A stretch of 64,000 nt of DNA from positions 32,951,414 through 33,015,413 of the forward strand of contig JALMGJ010000002.1 in NCBI GenBank assembly GCA_023362775.1. The letters run 5' to 3'. The translations under genes were made by a program, and so were the position numbers. Shown piece after piece: positions 20,132 to 32,300 of this stretch. Every line of letters begins with the position of its first letter. The first letter of the stretch is position 1. The notes below the pieces were generated by a model that worked only from the letters and a program-made list of their open reading frames with translations, searched no databases and had not been told where the DNA came from. Origin of the DNA: Charina bottae. Lineage: Eukaryota > Chordata > Lepidosauria > Squamata > Charinaidae.

Positions 20132-20352
20132 ATGCTGCTGCTGCCAGTTCAGCTCTTTCTGCTTCAGCTTCTGTCCCAAATTCCATGTGCCACCATGCTG
20201 ATGAAATGTCTAGCAAAGGTGTTAATAGAAGAACAGAAGGAGTTTAATTTCTACAAGCCAGGAGACTACCTAATTAGTGGAATAACATCTGTAATATATT
20301 CTGCATCTTACCCGTATGCTTTCTCCAAGCCTCCAACCCACAGATTGAAAAG
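20132..20352 (+). CDS. V2R-1 exon 1 (signal peptide, start)
   Basis: [20 protein letters not shown] signal peptide, then [19 protein letters not shown], the usual V2R exon 1 motif. Donor GTAATTG; phase 2. Confidence 0.88.
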
Positions 20353-23300
20353 GTAATTGTTGGCATGTACAAGATCCTGGAGATTGATTTTACCTCCTCC
20401 AATGTCTTTTCATAAGGAATGACTTCCTTTTTCCAATTCCTAACCTTGAGAAAGGCAGGTCATTATTGCAGGACTCTCCCAAGGTGCCTGTTGTGTCGGT
20501 GGGGTTCTGCCTGTCCTCACAATGATTCCCTTGGTCCTGTGGAAAGTCAGAAGATACCCTCTGAGCAGGAGACAACCTCTTGAGCTTCCTCCACACCATC
20601 ACCTCTCCTTCCCTACATTGCTCTCTATCCTTCCTTCCTCCCTTTCCCACCTTTCTTTCCAACCAATGGCTTTTACCTATTTTGTAAGCTTTTGTGGCTT
20701 CAATATTACCTTTGGTTTGAATAAAACGAATACCTTTTTAAAACCAAATTCAAGGAGGAAAGAGACCTTAAGCCATATGCTCATGGTTTAGCTACAGAGG
20801 ATCACATTAAAGATTTATGAATATAGGGCAATAACTACAAAGCCATAAATATTCTGTAACACAACAATCTCTGGGTGTGAATATGGCTTGTTGAGGAGGG
20901 GACAGGCAGGTAAGCCATAAATATTCTGCAACGAAACAATCAATGGGTCTAACGATGGCTTGTTAAGGAGAGGACCATCTCCAGGCAGGTACACTTGGTA
21001 AAACTCCCCTTTTTGCCTTCAGGAGGGCTGTGAAGACCAGGCTCTTCCCCCAAACATTGGGCTCCGATGGGGGGTTGAGCTCTGAGGATGGTTGGTCTGG
21101 CGCCTGAGGAAAGGGTATGTTTTTATCAAGGTTCTATGGATGGTTCTGAGCCACCTAGAGTCATTGTATGGAATAGGCGGCCATATAAGTCCTGTAAATA
21201 AAGAAGTAAATAAAATAATTCAATCTTTCATTTTGCAAAAGTTTGTTCTAAACAAATTGAAACAGTTAGAATGCTAAGAATCTTCTCCACTTTATTTTAT
21301 GAGTTTTCTCTAATTTCTTCTACTTGTTTTCCTAACTGTGTTAGTGATGCTATAAGAGTCATTTTCCTCATTTTCCCCACAAGTCAAAATGTGATGAATA
21401 TAATCCTCAGGATCAGCTCTGATGTGTTTGCTAGGATCCCTTTGATCCTGACATAACAAGCTTGCAATATCTCTTTGTTTTTTGTTTTGAGAAGAAGCTC
21501 CCATTGGGGTCAATTGGACTGTCCTTCTAATGGAAATGTCCAAAGAAGTCTGTCACCTGGAAAGTCCCTATAAATAAATGATTCAGGAATTTCTTATTTT
21601 TTAATTCAACAATGAGTCTCTGCTAATACTTTCTGTATTGCAATATATAAACATAAAGCTGCAGTAAATATTGTTAGAGATATCGGGTTTCAACCAAGTA
21701 CGTCTCACACAAGCTTGAGGAGGTGATTTCCTATCTAACACCATGCAAACATACCTGACACAAATAGGCATAGAGCACAGATTAACCACTCCTTACACGT
21801 CAGAAAGCAATGGAGTTGCAGAACATAAAAACAGGTCACTAATGAACATGGTAAAGTATATGCTGTTAGAGGTAGATCTACCTGACAAATACTGGGCGGA
21901 TGCTGTGATGACAGCTACATACTTGCAAAACAGACTGCCAACCAGAGCCAACAAGGTAACACCTTTTGAGCTATGGCATGACCACAACCAAGCATGAAAC
22001 ATTTGAGAGTGTTTGGATCGAAGGCTTATGCCCATGTTCCAAAAGAAAGGAGGTCCAAGCTAGATCCCAAGGCTGAACAATGGGTCATGTTTGGCTATGC
22101 TCCAGGAAGCAAGGGATACACAATCCTGAACCCAAAAATGGGGAGAGTAGACGTATGCAGAGTGGTGTACTTTGATGAGAGGGAGAGAGGCTGCCACGAT
22201 GAAGCAGATGATGACTGTGTACCAACCAGCAGTAGCAGTTACCAGCCTGAGATGTTCAGCCTGATCCCAGAAGACACCACCACACCGAACCAGAGGGAGA
22301 TGGAAGCCCAGGCAGAAACTCCACCAGTCAGATGATGAGGCCAAGGGTGCAGAAGGTGGTGAACCAACAAATGCCGCTCCTGAACCTGCTCTGAGATGCT
22401 CATCACGACCCAACAGGGGGGTTCGAGCCCAAAGACTGTCCTACCTCGCAAGGTCATCACAATCACAAGAACCTGCATCGTGGAACGAGGTGCTGCAAAT
22501 GCCTGCAGATGAAGCAAGTAAGTGAAAGAAAGCAGCACAGGAGGAGCTAGATGCTCTACACACAAACAAGACATGGACTTTGACAGAGCTACCTAAAGGC
22601 AAGAAAGCCATAGGTTGTAAGTGGGTGTTCAAAGCAAAACAGGATGAGAATGGCGAAGTACAAAGGTACAAGGCCAGATTAGTAGCAAAAGGCTACTCAC
22701 AGAAATATGGAGAGGAGTATGATGAATGTTTTGCTTCCATTGTGAAACATACCACAATTAGAATGCTTCTAAGTCTAGCAGCATCCAGAAATATTGATGT
22801 TGAACACTTAGATGTTAAAACTCCATTTTTACATGGGGAGATACAGGAAGAGTTATATATGACAGAGCCACCAGGTTTCACTAATCCCAATACCAAACAC
22901 TTTCTTTGCAAACTACAGAAGGGGATTTATGGCCTAAAGCAGGCAGCCAGAGCATGGAACAAGAAGTTAAACCAAATACTTCTCGACCAGGGTTTTGTTC
23001 AAGGAAAGGCTGACCCCTGTTTTTACACAAGACAAAGAAATGGCAGAGATGTGTACATACGTTTTTATGTGGATGATTTAATGATGATTTAATGACTTTG
23101 ATAATATTGTTTCCCAACTAAACAAAAAAGTAAAAGTGAAGCATCTGGGCAATGCCAGCTGCTACTTAAGGATACAGATTGAGAGAGAAGAAGATGGAAG
23201 CTTTCTTCTGAGTCAGAAGCAAAAGACCTTAGAACTGTTGGAGAGCCTAGGACTGCAAAATGCTAATCCTATGGCTACACCGATGGAAACAGCTTTCCAC

Positions 23301-26300
23301 AAACAACATGAACCCAGCAATCTCCTACCAGAAAACATTGACTACAGGAGTGCCATAGGCAAGCTGCTGTATCTAGCCACCACCACTAGGCCGGACATAG
23401 CTGCTGCAGTGGGCATTCTATGTGGGAAAACCATCACACCCACACAAAGAGACTGGACTGCTATCAAGCAGGTGGGAAGATACCTGAAAGGGGCAATGAA
23501 CCTAAAACTAAACCTGCCAGCCACTGAGAATCCTAGACTAGTGAGATTCACAGATGCAGACTGGGCAGAAGACATTGCTGACCATAAGTCCACCAGTGGT
23601 TATGAGTTTTTCTATAGGTGTGGAGCAGTAAGCTGGGGAATCCACAAGCAAGGCACAGTTGCTCAGTCATCCACTGAGGCAGAATACATTGCAGTTACTG
23701 AAACATGCAATGAGGTTAAATGGCTCAAGCTACTGCTTGCAGACATGAGAGTAGAAAAACCAATCCCAGTTCAGATATTTGAGGACAACCAAAGTTGCAT
23801 TAGACTCTCACAGTCAGAGTAGATTGGTGGGAGGACAAAGCACATTGATTTAAAGCATCATGTGGTGAGACAGCTCCAACACCAAGGGTTAGTCAAGCTA
23901 CACTACTGACTCACAGGGAACATGACAGCTGACATCTTCATGAAGTTGTTGTTTATTCGTTCAGTCGTTTCCGACTCTTCGTGACTTCATGGACCAGTCC
24001 ACGCCAGAGCTTTCTGTCGGCCGTCACCATCCCCAGCTCCCCAATGGTTGAGTCCGTCACCTCCAGAATACCATCCATCCATCTTGCCCTTGGTCGGCCC
24101 CTCTTCCTTTTGCCTTCCACTTTCCCTAGCATCAGCTTCTTCTCCAGGGTATCCTGTCTTCTCATTATGTGGCCAAAGTACTTCAGTTTTGCCTTTAATA
24201 TCATTCCCTCAAGTGAGCAGTCTGGCTTTATTTCCTGGAGTATGGACTGGTTTGATCTTCTTGCAGTCCAAGGCACTCTCAGAATTTTCCTCCAACACCA
24301 CAGTTCAAAAGCATCTATCTTCCTTCGCTCAGCCTTCCTTATGGTCCAGCTCTCGCAGCCATAGGTTACTACAGGGAATACCATTGCTTTAACTATGCGG
24401 ACCTTTGTTGTCAGTGTGATGTCTCTGCTCTTAACTATTTTATCAAGATTTGCCATTGCTCTCCTCCCAAGAAGTAGACGTCTTCTGATTTCCTGGCTGC
24501 AGTCAGCATCTGCAGTAATCTTTGCGCCTAGAAATACAAAGTCTGTCACTGCCTCCACTTTTTCTCCCTCTATTTGCCAGTCATCAATCAAGCTCGTTGC
24601 CATAATCTTGGTTTTTTTGAGGTTTAGCTGCAACCCAGCTTTTGCACTTTCTTCTTTCACCTTCGTCATAAGGCTCCTCAACTCCTCCTCGCTTTCAGCC
24701 ATCAAAGTGGTATCATCTGCGTATCTGAGATTGTTAATGTTTCTTCCAGCGATTTTAACTCCAGCCTTGGATTCCTCAAGCCCAGAATGTCGCATGATGT
24801 GTTCTGCGTACAGGTTGAATAGGTAGGGTGAGAGTATACAACCCTGCCGTACTCCTTTCCCAATTTTAAACCAGTCCGTTGTTCCGTGCTCTGTTCTTAC
24901 CGTTGCTACTTGGTCGTTATACAGATTCCTCAGGAGGCAGACAAGATGACTTGGTATCCCCATACCACCAAGAACTTGCCACAATTTGTTATGATCCACA
25001 TAGTCAAAGGCTTTAGAATAGTCAATAAAACAGAAATAGATGTTTTTCTGAAATTCCCTGGCTTTCTCCATTATCCAGCAGATATTGGCAATTTGGTCTC
25101 TAGTTCCTCTGCCTTTTCTAAACCCAGCTTGTACATCTGGCAATTCTCGCTCCATGAATTGCTGGAGTCTACCTTGCAAGATCTTGAGCATTACCTTACT
25201 GGCATGTGAAATAAGTGCCACTGTTCGATAATTTGAACATTCTTTAGTGCTTCCCTTTTTTGGTATGGGGATATAAGTTGATTTTTTCCAATCTGATGGC
25301 CATTCTTGTGTTTTCCAAATTTGCTGGCATATGGCATGGATCACCTTGACAGCATCATCTTGCAAGATTTTAAACAGTTCAGCTGGGATACCGTCGTCTC
25401 CTGCTGCCTTGTTATTAGCAATGCTTCTTAAGGCCCATTCAACCTCACTCTTCAGGATGTCTGCCTCTAACTCACTGACCACACCATCAAAGCTATCTCC
25501 AATATTATTATCCTTCCTATACAGATCTTCCGTATATTCTTGCCACCTTTTCTTGATCTCTTCTGCTTCTGTTAGGTCCTTACCATCTTTGTTTTTGATC
25601 ATACCCATTTTTGCCTGGAATTTACCTCCGATGTTTCTAATTTTCTGGAAGAGGTCTCTTGTCCTTCCTATTCTATTGTCTTCTTCCACTTCTGCACATT
25701 GCTTGTTTAAAAATAATTCCTTATCTCTTCTGGCTAACCTCTGGAATTTTGCATTTAATTGGGCATATCTCCCCCTATCACTGTTGCCTTTTGCTTTCCT
25801 TCTTTCTTGGGCTACTTCCAGTGTTTCAGCAGACAGCCATCTTGCCTTCTTGGTTTTCTTTTTCTTTGGGACGTTTTTTGTTGCCGCCTCCTGAACAATG
25901 TTGCGAACTTCTGTCCATAGTTCTTCTGGGACCCTATCTACTAAATCTAGTCCCTTAAATCTATTCTTCACCTTCACTGCATATTCCTTAGGAATATTAG
26001 TGAGCTCATATCTAACTGATCTGTGGGTCTTCCCTATTCTCTTTAGTCTGATTCTAAATTTTGCAATAAGAAGTTCGTGATCTGAACTACAGTCAGCTCC
26101 AGGTCTTGTTTTTACCGACTGTATAGATGTCCGCCACCTTTGGCTGCAAAGGATGTAGTCAATCTGATTTCGGTGTCGACCATCTGGTGAAGTCCATGTA
26201 TAAAGTCGTCTTTTAGGTTGTTGGAAGAGAGTGTTTGTTATGCACAGTGAGTTGTCTTGGCAAAATTCTATCAGCCTATGTCCTGCTTCATTTTGTTCTC

Positions 26301-29300
26301 CCAGACCATGCTTGCCTGTAATTCCAGGTGTCGTCTGACTACCCACCTTAGCATTCCAGTCTCCTGTAATGAAAATAACATCTCTTTTTGGTGTATTATC
26401 TAGTAGGTGCTGCAGATCCTCATAGAACTGATCTACTTCTGCTTCTTCAGCATCTGTGGTTGGGGCGTATATTTGGATCACTGTGATGTTAAATGGCTTA
26501 CCCTGAATTCGAATTGAGATCATTCTATCGTTTTTTGGATTGTATCCAAGCACTGCTTTAGCCACTTTATTATTAATTATGAAGGCTACTCCATTTCTTC
26601 TGTGGTCCTCTTGTCCACAGTAGTAGATCTGGTGGTCATCTGATGTGAAGTGGCCCATCCCAGTCCATTTCAGTTCACTGACACCCAAAATGTCTATATT
26701 TAATCTTGCCATCTCACCAATAACCACATGCAATTTGCTCTGGCTCATAGATCTTACATTCCAGGTTCCTATGGTGTGTTGATCTTTAGAACATCGGATT
26801 CGTCGTTCACCACCAGCACCGTCGGCCGCTAGCCGTCCTTTCGGCTTTGAGCTAGCTGCGTCATCACATCTGGGGCTAGTTGAACGTATCCTCTGTTCCT
26901 CCCCAGTAGCATTTTGACCATCTTCCGACCTGGGAGTCCCATCTTCCGATGGTATACCGACATATCTTTGGTTGTACTGATCCATTTAGTTTTCATGGCA
27001 AGAATACTGGGGTGGGTTGCCATTACCTTCCCCAGGGATCGTATTTAGTCTGACCTCTCTGCCAGGACCTTCCCGTCTTGGGTGTCCCTTCACGGTTTAG
27101 CTCATGGTTTCATTGAGGTGCTCAAGCTCCAGCACCACGACAAGGTAACGATCTCCTTTGCTTCTTCATGAAGCCGTTGCCAAAAATCAGTTACCAGGAA
27201 CTAAGAGGGAAATTAAAACTCGTAGGACAATGAGACATGCAAAAGAAGGGGTGTTAGAGATATTGGGTTTCAACCAAGCACGTCTGTCCTGACTACGAGT
27301 GAAGGAAAACATGCTGAGACTTGCAGTTGAGGCTCTGGTGCTTTATTGTCCTACTCTACTAGACAGAATCCAGCTAAACTAAAATGAACTAGTAATGCTC
27401 AGAGAAAGGGCCCAAGAATTCAGGGCGGGACCTTCTTTAGCCTCTTGGGAAGAAAGCAAAGCGATTCTGTACTACGCATGCGTTTCTCCCCCCTGGAGGG
27501 AGCCCCCTCCTTCTTCGCCAGTTACCTCCCTGACACCGTCTCACACAAGCTTGAAGGAGGGGCAGTCCTGCTGCAACCTAATCTTTCTTGCTTTGTGTGG
27601 GAGGGGCTTGAAAATCCAATTTACTGTTACTCTACTTCCTTCCTTTCTTTTTTCCTGCTTGATTATCCACCTGGGAGGATGGTCATCCATGGCTGTCCAC
27701 GTTGCTCATACTTGCATTCAGCAAGGCCACATTAAGAAGACTGTGGGTTTGGTCAGAACCTATCGCTCGCACACATGAACCATCCTCTGGTACCATGAAA
27801 CTGATCTACAATAAAACTGTAAGCTATTTTTCTGTAACTTTACATTAACATGTGAAGTGTGTTTATTTAACTCTGAACTTAATTGAGCCTTATGTGCAGG
27901 ATTATTAAAGGATTCTTTTTACTCTGCTAAACTAGATAAACGCTGCATGGGTTTTTTCTGTTACTACCATTCCAGAATTCCCCAACAAATATGACATGTT
28001 TTATGAACTGAAGAAGAAAATCCCAATTGAAGATGAGGACCTTTTGATATCCGTTATTTTGCAGTGTGCCGGTGAGCTTCTACCACATCCTGCCCTTCTT
28101 GTTTGCTGTTCATGAGGTCAACCAGAATCCGAGGCTCTTACCCAACATCACCCTGGGCTACAACATCTATGAAACCTTTTTGAATGCAAGAATGACCTAT
28201 GAGGCCATGATGGACTTGCTGTCTACAGGGCAGGAGAATGTCCCAAACTACGAATGTGGAAGACCAAAGAACTTTCTGGCAGTTCTTGAAGAGATGGATT
28301 CTGAACTCTTCCAACATATTTCTACCATGTTGGGCATCTACAAAATCCCACAGGTACAAATGACGATGTTAAAAGGGGGCTGTAGAGATCTTCTAGTCCA
28401 ATCCCCTGCCGAGAGCAGGAATCCTCAGACCACAGCAGAGAAATGGCTGTCCAAATTTTACTTTAAAACTCTCATAGTCAGGAAAGTCCTCCTTTTTTAA
28501 AGTTGAGTCTGAGGATCAAACTGCAAAAGAAACATATGAAGGAAAGTGGAACGGGTCAAGGAATGCCATGGAACAGCACAGAGAGTTTGAGGGCACATCC
28601 AGACAGTAGCTTTAACCTGCTCCCTCTAGTCCATAAGACAGCACAAAGGATGTCATCCTCAATTTATTCGCTCCTCTTATGAACTGGAGCTTGCCACAGT
28701 GCCAGTGATCTTTGGTTACTAAACAGGCTTCTGCATTCCAGATGTCTGTAAAGAAGTCTATCATTAAGAACCAATTAAAGAGTTTATTATCAAATGTTTG
28801 AAATCAATGATATATGGGCAAAGAAATCATATTCAAATGGGAAACAATTGATGGGAAGAATATAACAAATCATATTTCAAGCCAACATATAAAGCAATCA
28901 AATCAGAAGTAATAATCTATGAGAATTAAACATTTTTGCCAGTTCAATGAAAGAAAAGAAGTTACGTTAGTAGCATAATATGGGCCTCGGTTGAGGTTTA
29001 GGCAGGTTCTGATTGAGAACCAGAGTGTGGGTCTGTGTGTGTTCGTGTGCATGTGTGTGTGTGTGTGTCCATCCCTGGTAAATCAGGAGAGTTCCCTGTT
29101 CCAATGTATTAAGATGTTCCTACCTGCCCTGGATCACTTGCAGAGTCTGATCTACTATGTGGGTGACCCACAGAGTGTGCAGGGCTCATGTGAGACTCAG
29201 CTGTTTGGAGCAAATGTGTCCGCCTACATCCAATCCATCACACATACTTTGCTCAATGGGTAGGGTTTGACCAGAAGAGTGTGCTGCATGACGATCATCC

Positions 29301-32300
29301 ATGAGCATCACCCATCGATTAGGTCAGAGCCTCCTAGCTTCAGAGGGAGTGAAGAGGACAATAGGAGACAACACCAACCGAGCTAGCAAATGTCATGCAG
29401 GTATTTTTTTGGAAACTTCTCTCAGCAGTGGGGAAAGGAGGCCCTTGCATTTAAGCACCTGACTTTTATCATTAAAAGGGACACAAACTAACAATATTTT
29501 ACTTTCATCCTAGATCAGCTTTGGGGTTTTCAGCCACATTTTTGAGCAAAATCATCGTCTTCCTTTTTTCTACCGGATGAATCCGAAACAAGAACCTCCT
29601 TACTCAGCAATTGTCAAGCTGCTCCTGCATTTCCGGTGGACGTGGATTGGCCTCCTTTCTCAGGACAATGAAAGAGGAGAAAACTTTAAAAGAACCTTCA
29701 CAACTGTAGCTTTAAAAAGTGGGATTTGCATTCTACTGTCCGAAACGTTCCCAGCAATGAATATAGATATAAGTCTCGGAAAACTTTTTAGTGAAAAAAA
29801 GAGGCAAAGGCTCCTTTTTTATATAAATAGTCAAGTAAAAATTACAGTTTGTCACCTGGATCTTAAGGCCACATTCATGCTATCACGTCTAATATACAGT
29901 ACACAAAATACTAATGATTTCATTGGGGGAAAAGTGTGGATTGCAACAACTTTGCCAGTCATAAGTAAAATAATATATTTCTCCTGGGTGGATCTCCAAC
30001 GTAAAAATGCTTTGTTTTCCTTCCGCACCCAGACAAAGGAAAGGACACAATATTATGATTTTAATTCGTATTACATTGCTCTCAGGCAATATGGGAAGGC
30101 GGCATTTCAGTGTTCCTATTCAAGGCCTCTGTTGTCTAAGAAAGTTTGGGAAAGATGCACAGAAAAAGAGAAATGGGAATTCCCACCCCGTGATGTGGTT
30201 GTAAGACTCCTGTCCGAGGATGGCTCCGGTATTTCCACAGCAATCCAAGCGCTGGCCTGGGTCCTCAATGATGCCTCTTCCTCCCAAATGAGGAGGAGGA
30301 AAATGCAGATTGGAGACCATCAGACAAGGCAGATGGTACAGCCATGGCAGGTGAGACTTCTCCTTTGAGGGTCCATGGATGCTCCCCCTTCAATTCCTCA
30401 GTGTTAAATTGGTTGTAGGGACAGGAGAGATATTCCAAACAGCAGTTGCCCAGTTTGTAGAATTTGAGAGTGAGTGAGTGAGTGAGTGAGTGAGTGAGTG
30501 AGTGAGTGAGTGAGTGAGTGAAAGAGAGATTATGTTCATAAATCTTCAAAACTCGAACCTTGTGTGCTGGTTTGGGATGCTGTAATGACACAGATACCTC
30601 TATAGTGACAAAGCAATTTTCCCCTTTTGTAAATGAAAGAAGCATAAGGATGCTCCAGCCGTCCTCAACCCTCTCCTGTGATCACACATGGTGGTCTTGC
30701 CTAGTTTCCAAGACTATCAGTTAGTCGTGACTTTGGTTTCATGGCCCTAACAGAAGAAGGTCGTAGCAAGAGAAATCTTCCTGACAGCGCCTGAAATACT
30801 AGGTTACTGAAGACAGGTTACTATTGTCTTGTTTTATACAAAGAAGTCGAATGTGTACAGTTTTCTTGCATGTATATTCGGAAAATGAGATTAAGAGTCT
30901 GCAACACAAACATTTCAACTATCCTTATCCTGCATCAGATTTGGGGGTAACTCAGAGTGCTGTAGCACCTCTGGCACAGAGAACAATCACTGCTAAGGGT
31001 AAGTACAATAAGGGTCAGTTTGACTTGATCCCCATTCAGCAATCTTTTAGGCAACATGACAGGATTTCAGACTGTAGGGTTTCTCCTAGCTTCATTTGTA
31101 CCACAATGATTTAGCCCACACTCCACAAAGAAACAACAAGCACTGGCAACTAAGTATTTTAATTTTTTAAAAAACCTCCTGTAGTAGCTGAGGCTAGTTT
31201 TATTGTGCTATGTAAGTATATCTTACAAAAGGGGATTATGGATATCTCCACTTATGTTTTAAAGCTAATACTTTATTGTGTTTGTGTGTGTGTCTGTGTC
31301 TGTGTCTCTTTGTCTCTGTGTGTGCCTTTGAGTCAGTTCTCAACTCCTGGGGTGTTCCTGAACTAGTCCCTGCAGTTTTCCTAGCAAGATTTTGGAAGTG
31401 GTATGCCCTTGCCTGCTTCTTCTTCCTGGGGCTGAGGGAGAGGGACTGGCCCAAGGTCACCCAGCTGGCTTTGTGTCTAAGCCAGGACAAGAACTCACAG
31501 TTTCACTGTTTCTAGCTTTATGCCTCTTAACCACTACACCAAACTGGCTCATAAAGCAACACCTTATTGCTTGGGTTCTACCTGTATCTGTACCTTACAT
31601 CTTGTAGCTCTTCTCTAATTTTACAATCTGGTTTTGGCTTCACCAATGGTCTTGGATTTCTATTGATGTACATATTGGTCCTGCTACTCTATTCTGAAGC
31701 CAATGCTCTTAGTTCTATACTCCTTTTACTCAGTCAATCTTCTATTGCAATACCTCTCTTCCATAACCACTCCAACTATACCACTAAATTGTTGAATCAT
31801 TAGACCTCCATATTTCTCTATTGCTAACCTCTCCATCTCCCTATTTCTCTAGCAGTAATCTCTATATTCCCAGGTCGGGAGGCCTTTTCACTCTGTCTTT
31901 TATATCTCCGCTCTTCTGCTCTGTCAAAGCCTCTGTTTAACCTACAATGGCCCAAAGGTGGACCTCTTTAATCCTTCTATGTTCCCTGCTGGACTTCCCT
32001 CTTCCAGAGCTTTTTCCTTCCTCCAGATCCAAGAGGGGGTGGTGGAAGAGAGAACGAACACTCCTTGCACATCCCAGTTGCCAGCTGCTGTCACCCCTAT
32101 TTTCTTTCTGCTCAGAAAGGCTTTGGCCTCATTGAAGCACTTCAGGCTTCAGCCAGGCTCCCATTCTGAGCAATGTGGCTCAGCTTTTTCACAGCCCAGA
32201 AAGTGACCTGACAGCTGGCAGATCCTTGGGTCTTTTCTCCTGAGTGCCAAGACCACCCTGCCTGTTTGTCCCAATGTCTCCACTCTACAGCTTCCATATA

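Larger units (their letters stand above)
21672..27987 (+). mobile_element. Copia-1: Ty1/copia retrotransposon, internally deleted, hosting BovB
   Basis: Begins TGTTAGAGATAT and ends CCCCAACA, flanked by the 5-bp TSD AATAT (21667-21671 and 27988-27992). Unit 2 keeps the empty site (CAGTAAATATGACATT near 49207). It has only a 68-bp remnant of the 5' LTR, lacks gag, protease and the first half of integrase, and is split by BovB-2 at its RNase H end. Same orientation as V2R-1. Confidence 0.92.

Noticed and set aside
27395..27778. 127-codon ORF in the Copia-1 LTR
   Set aside because: Lies in LTR sequence with no recognised domain; copia LTRs are non-coding.
28991..29263. Possible extra V2R exon in intron 2 (90-codon ORF)
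   Set aside because: Exons 2 and 3 join in phase at KIPQ|ISFG as in the family; the ORF includes a TG repeat and its copy in V2R-2 is not conserved as coding.
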